Below are positions 21,996-34,900 of a stretch of DNA of 64,000 nucleotides, one piece after another. How positions within the stretch are numbered: the stretch's first letter is position 1; each line of letters begins with the position of its first letter. The stretch covers positions 356,907 through 420,906 of the forward strand of contig CAJNOI010000080.1 in the NCBI GenBank assembly GCA_905250115.1, written 5' to 3'. The notes below the pieces were generated by a model. It had not been told where the DNA came from, ran no database searches, and saw only the letters and a list, made by a program, of their open reading frames with translations. Position numbers and translations under genes: made by a program. The DNA comes from Adineta steineri. Its lineage: Eukaryota > Rotifera > Eurotatoria > Adinetida > Adinetidae.

Positions 21996-24900
21996 ATGTT
22001 AACACAATTGAATCGATCCGAACCTGCATTACATATAAATGAAATCGATGTTAATGATAAATATAAATTTCTTAAACAAATTGGTAAAGGTAGTTACGGT
22101 GAAGTATGGTCAGTTTTGCCATTACGTTATTCATTATCAACAAAATCAAAAACCAAAGAATATGTACTTAAACGATTAGATCTTCGACAACAATCCAATG
22201 ATACAACACAAAATGATATTGAAGGTGCTGAACGTGAAGCAAAATTATTATCAACATTAAAACATCCAAATATTGTTGCATATATTGAATCATTTCGTTC
22301 AAATGATGGTTTTCTTAATATAGTTATGGCTTATTGTGAAGGTGGAGATTTATATACAAAATTAAAAGAACGAAAAGCTAGTCAACAACCATTAACTGAA
22401 AATCAAATTATTGAATGGTTTGTACAAATATGTATGGCTATACAAGTAAGAAACAAACAAATAGAAAATTGTTTAAAGTATTATTTTTCTATTTAGTATA
22501 TGCATGATAAAAGTATTCTTCATCGAGATTTAAAAACTCAAAATGTTTTTTTAACAAAAAATGAAATTGTTAAAGTTGGAGATTTAGGTATTGCAAGAGT
22601 ATTAGATTCAGGAAATGATTTAGCAACAACAATTATTGGAACACCATATTATATGAGTCCAGAAATATTTTCAAATAAACCATATGGACAAAAAGTATGA
22701 TGAAGATTTTTGAAAATAGAATTCTTATTGTTTTTCTTCTTAGTCGGATATATGGGCACTTGGTTGTTGTGTTTTTGAAATGACAACACTTGAACATGCA
22801 TTTAATGCAAAAGATATGAATTCATTAGTATTGAAAATAATTCGTGGACAAGTTAGTTTATATTTATTTTTTGTTATTTATTCAATAATAATAATATTTA
22901 GATTCCACAAACATCAAAAAAATATAGTGATTCATTAACAGCTATTATTAAATCTATGCTTAGTAAAAATCCTAATGATCGTCCAACAGCGAAAAAAATC
23001 TTACAAAATCCATATATTAAACGACATATTATGCAGTTATTAGAAAAAACAAAAGTCAAGTAAGAATTAAATTATAAACAATAGTGTTTGTCTAATACAT
23101 TTGTATAATATTTTTTAAAAAATATCGTTCAATTAAAATAGTATAAATAGAAATAGGCAATCAGATTTTTGTGAGGAAAAATTATATGTCAATTAAGTAT
23201 GCACTATTCCTATAAAGTCGATGACAAACATGAATAATTTTTGTTTCGTAAAACACCCAGTGTTTACCAGTCCTTCAAGTCATTTAAACCCACTATCGAT
23301 CAGGCTATACAAATAAAACTAAAAACTTCCGATTTTTTACTAGTCACCTCCAGTCCTGTTTTTCTTCCTGTGTAATTCTTTAAAGTTTGACAATAGCGTT
23401 GTATAGTGTGATCGATAGTGAGTTTAAATGACTTAGAGGACTGGTAAAGATTGAATGTTTTGTATAGCAAAATGACTCGTTTATAGGACTAGTACATGTC
23501 TAATGATAACTAAATACTGAAAATAATTAACTAATGATGAAAATCTACGAAACATGATATATAAATTTTTATATTTTTTAAACTTGGTATAATTGAATTA
23601 ACTTTTCTTTATCATAGATGTCAAAATCAAGTTAATACAAATTCTCAAGTATCAGTTGATACTTCCTCCGAACAATCAGTACTTTCATCTTCTCCACCTC
23701 GTTCATCATCATTATCATCAAATGATGCTAAACTACCTCATTCATCAGCTAATTCTCCGTCATCAAAACAATCTCAAGTCAATCGTTTTCCAGTCAATAA
23801 TACTCCTGCACTTCCTTCTTATCCACCACTACCGCCATCGCATAGTCGCGTAACAAATAATATTACAACATCGTCATCAGGTTCATCTTCGTCGGCTGAT
23901 GCTAGTCGATCTTTACCGTCTGCTGATATCAATCAATCTAATGATGCACGTGCTCGTCGTCGTCTTCGTGTACGTCAATCTAATCCATTATCAATAAATG
24001 ATCAACAAGATGCGAATTATTTATATAAAGTTAGTCAAAATGATACATTACAACGTCGAAAACGTGATCAACAAATAAATAATCATTTAAAACAATATCA
24101 ACAAATATCATCTGATGATGAACATGAATTATTATCAAATGCTCATCCTTCTCAACCAGTTGTTGTAAATATTTATTTTATTTGTATTTAATTTGTATTT
24201 TATTTCTTTAGGTTGTTGTTCAACCGAAACGATTAGTAAGACCAAATTCATCTGCATCATCGGTTGAATCAAATTATAGTAAATTATCATTTGATGATGA
24301 TGTTTATTTAAATGAACGTGAAACAAATATAAATTCACAACAGCAATCAGAATCAAAAATAACAATACCATATGATTCGAATAATAATCTTCCAAATTCA
24401 AAAGCACGTCAACGTCGTCGTGAGAATCGAAATCAATCATCTATTGAGTCATCAAATCAAGTAATAACAAACAATAGTAATCATGAATTATCACATTCAA
24501 CATCACAAGATTCAATCTCAACTGATATTGAAAAGAAAAAAGAAGGGTTAGTTATATAAGAATTATCTAGAATTTTAATTCAATTCTTTTTTTCTTTTAG
24601 AGAAAAAGATATGAATGATCTACTTTTTATGTTAACAGCTACATTAAGATTAGCACCGCCAACAGTAACTAATGTTCAAGATTCTGATCTTGATCCAAAA
24701 GAATTAACAAATAGTAGTAATGATAGTGATAAAACAGTTGTTGATAATGGTTATAATCATTCACCAACGGAAGAGCAAAGTAATATATTTAATAAAAATA
24801 GATTTTTTATTTTTATTCTATTGATTAGTACCAGAACCATGGTCATTAGATGATAGGACAATGGAAATTCCATTACATCAAACAAATCGATTTTCTAGAC

Positions 24901-26222
24901 GTTGTGAAATATTGAAAGAGTAAGTGAACAATAATTTTATATTCATGAAAATAATATTCGACTCAGTAATAAATCAAATAGTTATTAACCATATTTTCCT
25001 CTTTATACGAATTACATGTATAATTATTTAAATCTCAATTCTTATCAGAGATCGAACGAATGTATAAATATTTGTACTTCTACTTAAGTATCGAAAAAAA
25101 ACTTTAAACTTGAACTTGAACGAAGAAAATACCTGAACAAATACTTTCAAAACTTTTCTATTCGTCATCTATTGAATCATACGTGATCATTGAGCAGTTT
25201 TTATAATAGCTTGTAAATGCACACAATTTTCGTTGCATTGAGCCAAAGATTATTTCTGATAAGAATAGGATTTATCAGATATGCAGTATCGTTTTGCATC
25301 TTTAGAGACTGATTTATTGAAGAAAATGGTCGACTAATATAGCATTCATCGTCTCGCGACACGTAAAAGAGTAACACTAAAAATCAGACAGGCAAAGTGA
25401 AAACCTAAAAATTTCAGCATATATACTAGAGAGAAGGACAACTGAAAGTATCGTGCTCGACTAGCACTAAGGAAATTTAGCAGTACTTTCTGATAATGTA
25501 AGGATATATAATAGATTGGTTAAAGCTTTTGCACACTCGAAGGAAAAGTACAAAATTTCTTTCTTTATACTTAAGTACGAGTACAAGTATGTAATTATAT
25601 GACATTATTATTATGTACCTACCTATAAAATGTGAATGGAAATTAGACAAAAGGTCGTTCAAGAGTTTCGTGATATAATTATAGGAGTTTCTACTTAAAC
25701 ATCTTAGGCTAAACCTATTAAATTTAGTAGAATAGTGTCTAGTAATCAATTCTTCAATCAATATTAAGATCAAAGATAAAGACTACAAATCTAATAGAAA
25801 ATAATAAAATTAATCGATTCTCTCAAAAATTTCGTTGATAGAGGATTTTCATTTGATTTTCTGCATGAAAAATAACGATGAAGGTTGAAGTTTGCTACAA
25901 CACGTTTAAAGAAAATCTATAGATTAAAAACGCTACACAGATATTCATTAAATTTTTCAATAAAATAATAATTTCATTTTCAGGGATTGTCTTCGCGAAA
26001 TTAGTCCAGAAAAATTACAACGTGTTCTAAATATAGTAGAAGATGTTAGTCAAGCACACATGACAGTAAGTATTCAATGAAATATTTTATTTTCAATTGA
26101 ATTTATTTAATTATTTCAAGCATCAAATGATGAGTGAACTTGGCGAATATTTATATCACAAATATGCTCCACAAATATATTTACTAAAATTCTATGAAGA
26201 CAATGTACGTACTCATACATAA
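21996..26222 (+). CDS. NEK4: NIMA-related protein kinase, NEK4-like
   Basis: Ten exons: 21996-22445, 22497-22694, 22744-22851, 22902-23059, 23618-24164, 24212-24546, 24601-24779, 24829-24919, 25984-26065 and 26121-26222. They sum to 2250 nt, 749 aa, with consistent phases. The N-terminal Ser/Thr kinase domain spans ~22-290: glycine loop GKGSYGEV, Lys59 in [16 protein letters not shown] with catalytic Asp161, DLG (Asp179) in place of DFG, then GTPYYMSPE and [12 protein letters not shown] and [11 protein letters not shown] are typical of NEK4 and its close relatives. NEK4 acts in cilium stability and DNA-damage signalling in vertebrates. The long middle (~305-650) is Ser/Asn/Gln-rich and probably disordered; a conserved-looking C-terminal helix-rich segment ([19 protein letters not shown]) closes it. 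Intron 4 (558 bp) carries a fold-back element; intron 8 (1064 bp) holds nothing recognised. Confidence 0.93.
23263..23448. mobile_element. MITE-like fold-back element in kinase intron 4
   Basis: Two 48-bp arms, 23263-23310 and 23401-23448, are inverted copies of each other with 43 of 48 positions matching. The left arm runs from TTTACCAGTCCT through CATTTAAAC and CTATCGATC to CTATAC. They are separated by 90 bp of unrelated sequence. There is no coding capacity. The shape suggests a short non-autonomous DNA transposon or a hairpin-forming intronic element. The outer ends are not sharp and no clear target-site duplication was found, so the family is unknown. Confidence 0.6.
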
Positions 26223-27492
26223 AAATAATCTGGTCATTAATCATGTTTTCTCTATACTTTTATTTACAAAAACCGAGTGAGAAAATACCAACAAACCTGT
26301 AAATGTTATATCTTCAAAAATTTTCTTCTATAAATGTGTATCTTTAATACTCTTTTTCATAGTATAATCATTTTGTATTTGCGTCAGTTTTTTTCTTCAC
26401 TGTTTTTTTGTGTGGCAATTTATTTATGTTTGTTTTCTTTCCATTTACGTTAGTAGTATTTACATACATATACCTTGTTCTTTTGTTTTTTTTTTGAAAA
26501 CTTTATATAATAGATTGCAGTATTGATTGTGTGGTATATGATAATTTAACATTATATTTAAAGTTGAATTTGAAATTTTATTTAAAATTACAGAGAGAAT
26601 AGAGATGACTTAAGAATGTCAAAAAGTGGGTAATGGTTATAATAAAAGAAAACGGCATTAAAAGGCTGCTCATGAGAGAATATTTCAGTATTTTAACGCT
26701 TCTGATGGAAAGAAATGTAAATAAGAGTTGCTGATCGATAATTTGTCACTTTTTTAAACTCACTAACTTGAAAAATTTATTTTCAATACACATCACAAAC
26801 GTAGATCAATACAGTGGTTTACTGTCGACTCATTTCAAGTAAGTCAATTAGATGATTTGTCTCTTAACTATTACTCTCTATTCGTTCTATCTCGATTCAT
26901 TACTAATTAATTACTAAATAAGTTTAATATACTGATATCCATTGTAATTATAAATATTTCCATTGCGTTCAGATAATGTGAATCGAAGCACAACAAGCTA
27001 GATACATTGATACCAATACAGTATTTATTAAACTTAACTCACAAAGAGTAAGAAAGAAATGCCTATACCTGACAACATATGTATGTGTACGTAAGAAAAA
27101 AAGGAACAAATATATGTATATATATAATATGTATGGCACGTCCTTTGTACAATATATGATGTTACGAACAATATACAATGACAATAGTGGTTGTTGATCA
27201 AAGTTAATTGTATTCAAGACTTTTCAATCGTAGATAAAATTTATTCATAGTTCGGGGAAAATCAAGTAAAAACATCCTATTTATACAGGAAATGAATTGA
27301 GAGGATCTAAATACAGTCATTATACCAGATTTGATGATCTGTTTTTTCCTTAAATAAAATATAAGAAAAGACATTTAATCTTGACGACTATCATTTATTG
27401 TTGCTGAATTAATATTTTAGAAAAAAAAATTTTGCGATACATATATACATGTATACGTTTGAAAAATTGTTTGTTTTTTTTTATATTCATAT
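26223..27492. other. Intergenic, no gene seen
   Basis: AT-rich sequence between the plus-strand kinase gene and a convergent minus-strand gene. Only short low-complexity open frames are present. The 3' UTRs of both flanking genes must lie here. Confidence 0.5.
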
Positions 27493-27819
27493 TTATGAAT
27501 TTGGATCTGTATGTTGAGCAGTTGATGTTGTTGTATCACCTTCATTTTTAACAGTTTCACCCTTGCGATCATCTGTTCTTGTTCCTGATCCACCATGTTC
27601 ACCACCTAATTGACCATGATGTATATCAATGGATGGACCTATATGAGTTTGCGTCGGATATGTTGTTGTCATAGGAACAGATGATGATGATTCAGCAGTT
27701 GAAGAATTCGCTGTAGGCATAATACCAACATGAGTTTGGTCAGTATTTGTTGCCTTACCAGCTGCACTTGGATAGTTAAAACCTGAGTTATCAACATTTG
27801 GATTTGGATTATGCGACAT
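27493..27819 (-). CDS. Hydrophilic, disordered protein (108 aa), unknown
   Basis: A single-exon ORF from the ATG at 27819 (MSHNPNPNVDN). An in-frame ATG upstream exists, but its extra residues are low-complexity and hydrophobic and look like UTR. The chain is rich in Thr, Ser, Gly, Asn, His and Asp and almost free of hydrophobic residues. Two copies of a QTHxG element occur (DQTHVGIMP and TQTHIGPSI), with a Gly/Glu/Lys-rich second half (GGEHGGSGTRTDDRKGET). No Cys or Trp is present. Such composition resembles hydrophilins and other desiccation-linked disordered proteins, which would suit an anhydrobiotic rotifer, but no LEA motif is seen and the role is inference. It lies 165 bp downstream of another minus-strand ORF. 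Confidence 0.6.
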   Translation of the reverse strand: MSHNPNPNVDNSGFNYPSAAGKATNTDQTHVGIMPTANSSTAESSSSVPMTTTYPTQTHIGPSIDIHHGQLGGEHGGSGTRTDDRKGETVKNEGDTTTSTAQHTDPNS

Positions 27820-27983
27820 AGCAACGGTTAAATATATATATTTGTGTATGTATATTATATATTCTCTTCTTATTTTGTTGTGACTTACAGACGAAGAAAG
27901 GTAACTCAGTTCACATAAAAAAAAGAAATAAGAACAGAAAAAAAATTCTTCCAACAGGAATAGAATGGAAAAAAATGGAGTTT

Positions 27984-28196
27984 TTAATGTTTTGTCTGAT
28001 GTCGTAGCTTGTCGACATAGAATTTTAACTCAATCTCTTCTTCTGGTGATGTATTGTTGATTATTTGATGATATTTCTTAATTGAATTTAATCCATCAAT
28101 AAGATATTCTCGTTTACAAACGATTTCATCATGATCATAAACTTGTTTTGTATTATCATAATTAATTGAGATAAGAAATTGACGACTACTTGACAT
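27984..28196 (-). CDS. Hypothetical 70-aa protein
   Basis: A single-exon ORF on the minus strand from the ATG at 28196 (MSSSRQFLISINYDN) to a TAA at 27984. It is charged, probably helical in its second half (EEEIELKFYVDKLR), and has no signal peptide or membrane segment. Its amino-acid balance and codon use look coding, unlike the chance frames nearby. The family is not recognised. It is close to the hydrophilic-protein gene downstream on the same strand, but nothing shows co-transcription. Confidence 0.45.
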   Translation of the reverse strand: MSSSRQFLISINYDNTKQVYDHDEIVCKREYLIDGLNSIKKYHQIINNTSPEEEIELKFYVDKLRHQTKH

Positions 28197-28755
28197 TTAT
28201 TATATATATACTATTGTTTCTACAACAAAATACGCTGTTGAATAAAATTATGTTTTCTAAAATCTAACTCAGAAAAAAAGGAAAAAATATATAGAAAAGA
28301 AAGGAAAACAAATTAGTAACGAAGACAATGAAAATATATATATTATTTTTTTGTTCTAACAAAAATGCAAATTTAATCATACTGATTGCTTTATAGATGT
28401 TCTATTTTTAATGTATTGCTCATATGTAGAAAAACTTACGGTAATCTATTTGTTGTATACAATCATTGTTTATTGAATTAATTCATTATTTCCTTTTCGA
28501 AAGTCATCCAAAGATAAATTATTATACAATTTTTGAGCAATAAATAGACTCATTTAAAATATTTAGTATTTGAAAATTAGCTAAACCTTATCATATACAA
28601 AATTTTCAATTTGTTAATTTTTTTAATTTCATAATAGATTAATAAAAATTGAGAGATATATCAAGTAAAATAACTTAATATTTAAATTGTAAATTAATAC
28701 TTAAAAATTTTATTTTTATTTTAAAATAAAAAAATCGGTATTAAATATCATGTTT
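28197..28755. other. Intergenic, no gene seen
   Basis: Highly AT-rich sequence between the 70-aa ORF and the stop of the MPR1-like gene. No coding frame or RNA gene was seen. Confidence 0.5.
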
Positions 28756-29492
28756 TTAAGTAAAACTATAATAGAACATAATAGCATCTACGTATTCTTC
28801 TTCTATATCTGCATTTGTTTCTTCTGTTATTTCTTTATTTTTAATAAGAAGACCAGCATTTGGAACTCTTCCAATTTCTTTAAATCCTAATGATCTCCAT
28901 AAACGAACACTAGCAATATTACTTTCAAATACTAAATTAAACATTGAAGCTTTATAACCTAATAATGGAGCAATTTCAATAAAAGCTAATGCCATAACTG
29001 TACCAATGCCTTGATTTCGATGAAGGCTTGATGTAATAAATCCTCCATTACAAATCTAAATTAGAAAACAAAAACTAGATTAATACATGAAAATTAATGT
29101 ATTACATGAGAACATCGACCGGGAAAATTTGGTTTAATATAAAATATTCCTAATATATTTTCTTCTAGATTATTAAATAAATCATTTGAAATTGCTTTTT
29201 CACTATTAAGAACAACGAAAGCATCAGCAGATAAGAAATAATTTTTAAATTCAGTATCATTCAATGGAAATTTTTGTGGATATGTATTTCCAGCTTCAAT
29301 TTCTTTGTTTAATAAAGATTGTAAATAGGATATTAATTTTGATTCATCTGTAAATTTTTGTAGAATGCTCGATATTGAATGTACTGAAACTATTTTATTA
29401 GATTTATTAATCGATTCAATAGGAAGTAATGATTCTAATTTTGATAGATTACATTCTTTTGGTCGATCAATTTTTCCATAAGCTGATGACAT
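28756..29492 (-). CDS. GNAT acetyltransferase, MPR1-like
   Basis: Two exons on the minus strand, 29492-29106 and 29055-28756, around a 50-bp intron; 687 nt, 228 aa, almost the same as yeast Mpr1 (229 aa). Features shared with the Mpr1 family are the LNKEIEAGNTYPQ segment (~61-73), LGIFYIKPNFPGRCSH (~114-129), GYKASMFNLVFESN (~162-175) and LGFKEIGRVPNAG. The acetyl-CoA loop is HRNQGIG (~141-147). Mpr1 N-acetylates azetidine-2-carboxylate and proline-pathway semialdehyde intermediates, and lowers oxidative stress in yeast. The same chemistry is likely here but unproven. Mpr-type enzymes are known mainly from fungi, so an origin by transfer followed by gain of a short intron is plausible (inference). 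Confidence 0.85.
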
Positions 29493-30164
29493 TGTTGAAA
29501 ATTGAAAGGATTTAATCTATCTAAAATAATCAATGTTTTACTGGGCGTTTGTGTTTAAAAGTTGAAGAAATATTTTTTGTTGATTCTTCAAGTATTGTTA
29601 AGTATTTTGTTGATGATCTTCTATTTATAAAAATTTACATTCGTTTTTGCTTGTTGTTAAAGCTAACAAAATATCATGTCTTAGACAAAAAACAAAAAAC
29701 TTGTTGTTATCATTATCTTTCATTTACAAAGATAACAATAGGTCACAATAGAGGACGTAAAGGTGAAAACGTCACTTTCATTGGTTTCTGTATATTGTTT
29801 GCAAAATAACTTTATATATCTGTTCGTTTCTAGACAATAGAATGACTTTTTATAACACTATGACCACATAAAAAGACTGTGTCTTCATTCATTAAAATTC
29901 TTATAAATACGTATTTTAATGTATCTCATACTCTCTATGCATTTAATAGAGGAAGCAAATGATTAATAACAGAATTGTAGAAAAAAATCGTGCCAATTTT
30001 CTATCGAAGAGAAATATTTTTTTTTTAAATTTTTTTTAACAATATATTCAAATAAGTCTTTTTTCTTTCTTCATAAAAATTAAAAGAGCAACATGTTTTT
30101 CCTCGTATATTCGATTGTCGATACAATATAAATAATAGTAATAATAGTAATAATAAATCTACTT
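29493..30164. other. Intergenic, no gene seen
   Basis: This contains the upstream region of the MPR1-like gene and the 3' flank of the ZP-protein gene. One plus-strand open frame of 86 codons (29549-29809) is Phe/Leu-rich and looks like chance. Confidence 0.5.
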
Positions 30165-31953
30165 TTAATATTGTCGTCGATATGCACCTAATGGTTCGAC
30201 ATTACTAACAAAAAAACTTTCATCAAAACGTTGTTCGGATCGACGTCCCATATCATAACGACAAACTTGTGATGCACCTCGTACTCCACCATAGATCGAC
30301 TCATTCCCATTACCAAAACCAGCAAATGATGATGAACCATATATTCGTTGTGTATATTCAACATGACATGTTCGATAAACAACAAATAATGATATTGATA
30401 TACCAATAATAAATATAATCGAAATAGTAGCAATAACCGTTGATCGTTCAACTGCACCTTGTCCTATTAATGATGAACGACTATAGAGAGCATCTACGAA
30501 ATAACAATAGAATATAATTTAAGACATAAACAAATTTCTTTACCATAAATAGCTTTATGTTTATGTGTTGATTGAGATCGAGGTACTTCGATAGTAAATT
30601 GTTGTTGAATTTGTCGTACTTCATATTGAGTAGGATTATTATCTTCTAATTGATTAGTTGATGATGGTTGATCCATTGACCAAGTTAAATCCGATAATAG
30701 TCTAGCTAATTTTTTCTTTGTTTGTTCTTCATCAGAATCAGTTCGTTTTCGACGTCGTAATGCAATAACACTTTCACCATCTTCATCAATATAATCAAAT
30801 GGAGCCGAGTCAGTTGATGATGTTAATGATGAATTAAGTATATTTGATGATCGTCGTGTTTCTGGACATAAACGCTAGAAAATACAAATAAAAATATGAA
30901 AATCAATATTAATAAATTTACTTCTTGACAATTTTCTATTCGATCATGACATATTGCTATTGAACAACGTAAATAAACAATTGATGTTGTATCAAATTTT
31001 TGTATTTGAAATATTGTACTTTTTATATGATCGGGATCCATACGTTGAAAACGTACTGATAAACGTGAATCTAATGATGGACAACGATTTGTTAATAAAG
31101 AAATTTTTTCTAATTTTATTTCATTATCTGATACACTTGATGCTATTGAACAATTTTCAGCGATGATTTGATGACGATTAGTATTATGTTCAGCTATTCG
31201 AAACAAAACAAAAATCAATTAAAAAAATATATAAAATTATTCTTATATAGAACCTGTTCGATATTTAATATCAATAAAAAGACGATTACCAACAGAAACT
31301 GAACCACTATTATCAATTGAATGTTGTTGATTTATATCAAATAAAGTTAGTATAAGTTCACCTCGTCTATTTGATGCTAATGGTGTTACAATCGGTATAC
31401 TAAATGGACTATTTAGTTCTATGAATAAAACAAAAAATTGAAATTATACTTTTTTCTTAATGGTTGTGTTACAGATGTGATGGATGATGATGTTATACCA
31501 TTACATAAATCACTATCTGTTTGACAGAAACATTTATCCATATGATCATCAGTATTCTCATCTAAACAAACTCCACCACGTTCAATACATGATGTACATA
31601 TTGAATCAATTGATGCATTTATAACTCGAACTAAAATTTCCATAGAAAAAAACTTGTGTTTTATTAAAAATATTTCAAACAAACCACAATGAGTTTTATT
31701 CACAGACATATATTGTTCTTTACAAACACATCGAAAAGCACTTCCACCAACACGTTTACAATTAGAATTTAAACTTGTACATGTACCAGGAATGCAAAAA
31801 TCACCTAAGTTATGTTGTGATTCATTTGGAACTATAAAAATCAAAATAAAAATCGTAATAAAAAAAAATCAAAAATAAACCTCGTCGTTTAGCATCAATT
31901 AATGATAAAGACCATAGAATAACAATAAATATAAAAAATCCAAGTTTGTACAT
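30165..31953 (-). CDS. ZP-domain single-pass membrane protein
   Basis: Seven exons on the minus strand: 31953-31881, 31831-31685, 31630-31499, 31418-31254, 31193-30922, 30874-30544 and 30493-30165; 1449 nt, 482 aa, all phases agreeing. A signal peptide (KLGFFIFIVILWSLSLIDA) comes first. A Cys-rich region follows (CIPGTC, FRCVCKEQY, CTSC, CFCQTDSDLC), partly EGF-like, with conserved Cys spacing. The second half contains a zona-pellucida-C-like module: CSIASS, NRCPSLDSRLSV, then IVYLRCSIAICHD and a final RLCPE. A dibasic RRRKR site follows, as in ZP proteins that are cut by furin, then one membrane helix (VIATISIIFIIGISISLFVVY) and a Tyr/Gly-rich cytoplasmic tail. ZP proteins polymerise into extracellular matrices. 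Assignment to ZP is by pattern and should be profile-checked. Confidence 0.82.
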
Positions 31954-34900
31954 TTTCTTTTTACTATATAGACATACTGATTGTCTTATTTGTAGAATGT
32001 TTCTATTGTCTTTCGTTCAAATGTTCTTATCGAAAAATGTGATCAAACTCTTTTTCTTTCTTTCTATCAATAGTGATCATTTACTAATCCCTATGTCATT
32101 ACTACGCTAATTATCATCGTTGTTCAATCCGATCAACATGCATTCACCTACTTGACTATGTCATCAGAATGTTTATTAATTCCTCAAATAATATATTTAT
32201 TTAGTGAGTGGGAGAGATTGAACTATGTCTACATATACTCTCAAGAGAAAATAGTTAAAAATACTGTTGATAAAATCAAATCTATACATTCTTTACTTTT
32301 AATCCGTTACAATAGAGATTTTACATTACTAAAGGTCTATCAAAAGTTTACTTTCTGTATATTACAGAATTGTTATTCCATGGCTTGTAAAAATAGCTTT
32401 TTTATTTTTGACATATAAATATTAGCATTAATTTGAAAATTTTATAATAAACAATGTATCAATAATTTAAAGCATTGAAAATTCAGATAGCGTTATTAAT
32501 AAAATATTTAATGACGCATTATATTAATTATAGATAAAGTGAGAATCTCATATGCTAAATTATTTATGTGCAGTATAATCCTTCTTTGGAATAGAAAGAG
32601 GATTCGAATTCCGTACTTTTACTCTAGTTCTTTCAATAATACTATAATTCTTATAGATATTTATTAAAATACTTCGTTTCTATTCCGTGCTATTGTATTA
32701 CACTTCGAATATGTATTTCATAAAATCATTCAATTCACTACCACCAGCATGATAATTTGTTTCAAAAATATCAACGTATGTACGATTAAATATACAATAC
32801 ATTTATCTGAAAGATATTTTCGAGTATACCAATTGAATAATAATTATTGTACTATATATCATACTCATTTTTAATATTCGCCTCTTCTTTTTTGTTTTAT
32901 TTCATTATGAAGTATTTTTAGTATATAAATCAAGATTAAGGTAGTATCCTCGTTAATTCTAGAAAATAATCTATCTATCCTATTATTATATTTTGCAATC
33001 AATATTCATCGTATAAACAAACGCTTCAGTTGAAATAAACCATAGAATTAGTTGATTTTATAATATAGAGTACTACATATTAAGGAAGTAAGGATATCTT
33101 ACAAGTCTCCCACTGAATAAACTTGCATGTTTATTCTTCTTTTGCGTTGATTATTAAGAAAGGAAAAATAGTAATGTATTATATGTCACAGTTGCCTGTC
33201 ATGAAATAGTTAAGAAAATATATTTAGAGAGATCTAGTTTTTTTTAAGATGAATATTAACATATTTTTGATATGTTAAATACTATTAAAAAGTCTAATAG
33301 ATGTACTTATCGAGCAAAGAACTAGATATGTCAATAAGAAGAAAAAAAATACTTTCTACATCCTCTCTCAAATGAAATGAGATGTATACTATGTTCTCAT
33401 GTTTTTCATTATCAAATTGTTTATTATAGAAAAAAGATTGGTTTTTATTTTTTGTAAAATAGAACAACGGAAGTAATTTATAATAGACATCTATATGAAA
33501 CAGTTTGAATACTTAACATATATATATATAAGTTGACAAGTAATTATTCGTCGATTCTCACAATTTAATAGTTTAGTTCTATTAGAATTGATTCGCACTA
33601 AACTTTATTGTTTGCATACAATTGATAATATTCATGCATACTCTCTTTTATCCTATATTACTTTCCTATTATCCATATCCATTTTGAATAGACTTATTTT
33701 TACTCAAAGAAACTCTAGGAATAACAAAAGATTTTATAACCTTGTATAATTTTTCAACATAATAATAAACAAAGTTTAGAATATCAATATGGTATCTCAT
33801 GTAACAAAAGAAAAACTGAATATTAAATTATCATTCTCTTTATAGTCAAAGTGCATTTTTTTTCAACATCCGATGAGACATATTCAAGAATTTTTTGTCA
33901 TTTTTTTTTGAGTATATAGCCTTTTATTGAGAATAAGATGTTACAAAAGATAACAAACATGTCATTAACAAAGAACGATGTTTCAGACGGCTGTTTAGAC
34001 AACAGAGAGACGCATGACAAATGTCTTATGTCTCTTATACTTATTATATTAAGTATTATACATAAATCACTTCAATAGTGTTTTCACCCGACTGTTTTAA
34101 AAGCCTTGACTAAGAACTCACTATACTGCTATGATGCTCAGACATATTGAGGATGATAGGCAAAATTTCAGACTTCTAAGTCTTGTGCTTTGTTGTAGTT
34201 TATTATTTCTTCTATACTACATAGATGCGATTTTCAATATAACGCATAACGCGTGCGGAAAGTTGAATAGACATGTTTTGTATATTAGGTTTCAATCTCT
34301 TAAGAAGTTATATTTTAAAAAACAAAATACGCCCACAGGATGCGTAGTGAAAAACTCTACAATGTATATGAGACCACTTTTTTATTGTTGCATGTTTGAC
34401 TTTCATAATGGGCAAAACTTTGAGCGATCAAATTTCGATAGTGTGAAAAGATAACATCAGCCAGAATTTTCTTTATTTCTTATTTCATCTTTTTATCGCC
34501 TACACTGATTGTAGAACTTTTCACCATATATCCTGAGGTGTAATTTGATTTTTTTAATAAAGCTTATTACGAGTTTGAACACTGATATATAAAACGACTG
34601 CTTAGCCTGTCTCACTAGCACAAAAAAATAACAAACTTCAACAAAGTACAAGACTTAGAATTCTAAAAATTTGTACATAATTCTTAATATATCTGGGCAC
34701 CATAGTACTATAGTTAGCTCTTAGTTAAGTCTTTTAAAATGATCGGGCGGAAAAAAACTTTTGGAGTAACTCCTATGCATTATTGTCTATCGAATTACAC
34801 ATATGAATTATGTATACCTGCAGACAATCGCTATTCCATATGACTCAACCAGATATTAATTTATATGCAATTAAATTTCTTCTATTTTTAGTTTATATAT

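Noticed and set aside
24920..25983. Hidden gene or transposon in the long kinase intron 8
   Set aside because: The sequence is more complex than other introns, but no protein signature, terminal repeats or RNA gene could be found on either strand.
34131..34454. Plus-strand ORF of 107 codons
   Set aside because: It has mixed hydrophobic content but no homology I can recognise, no splice partners and no promoter. It may be old transposon debris.
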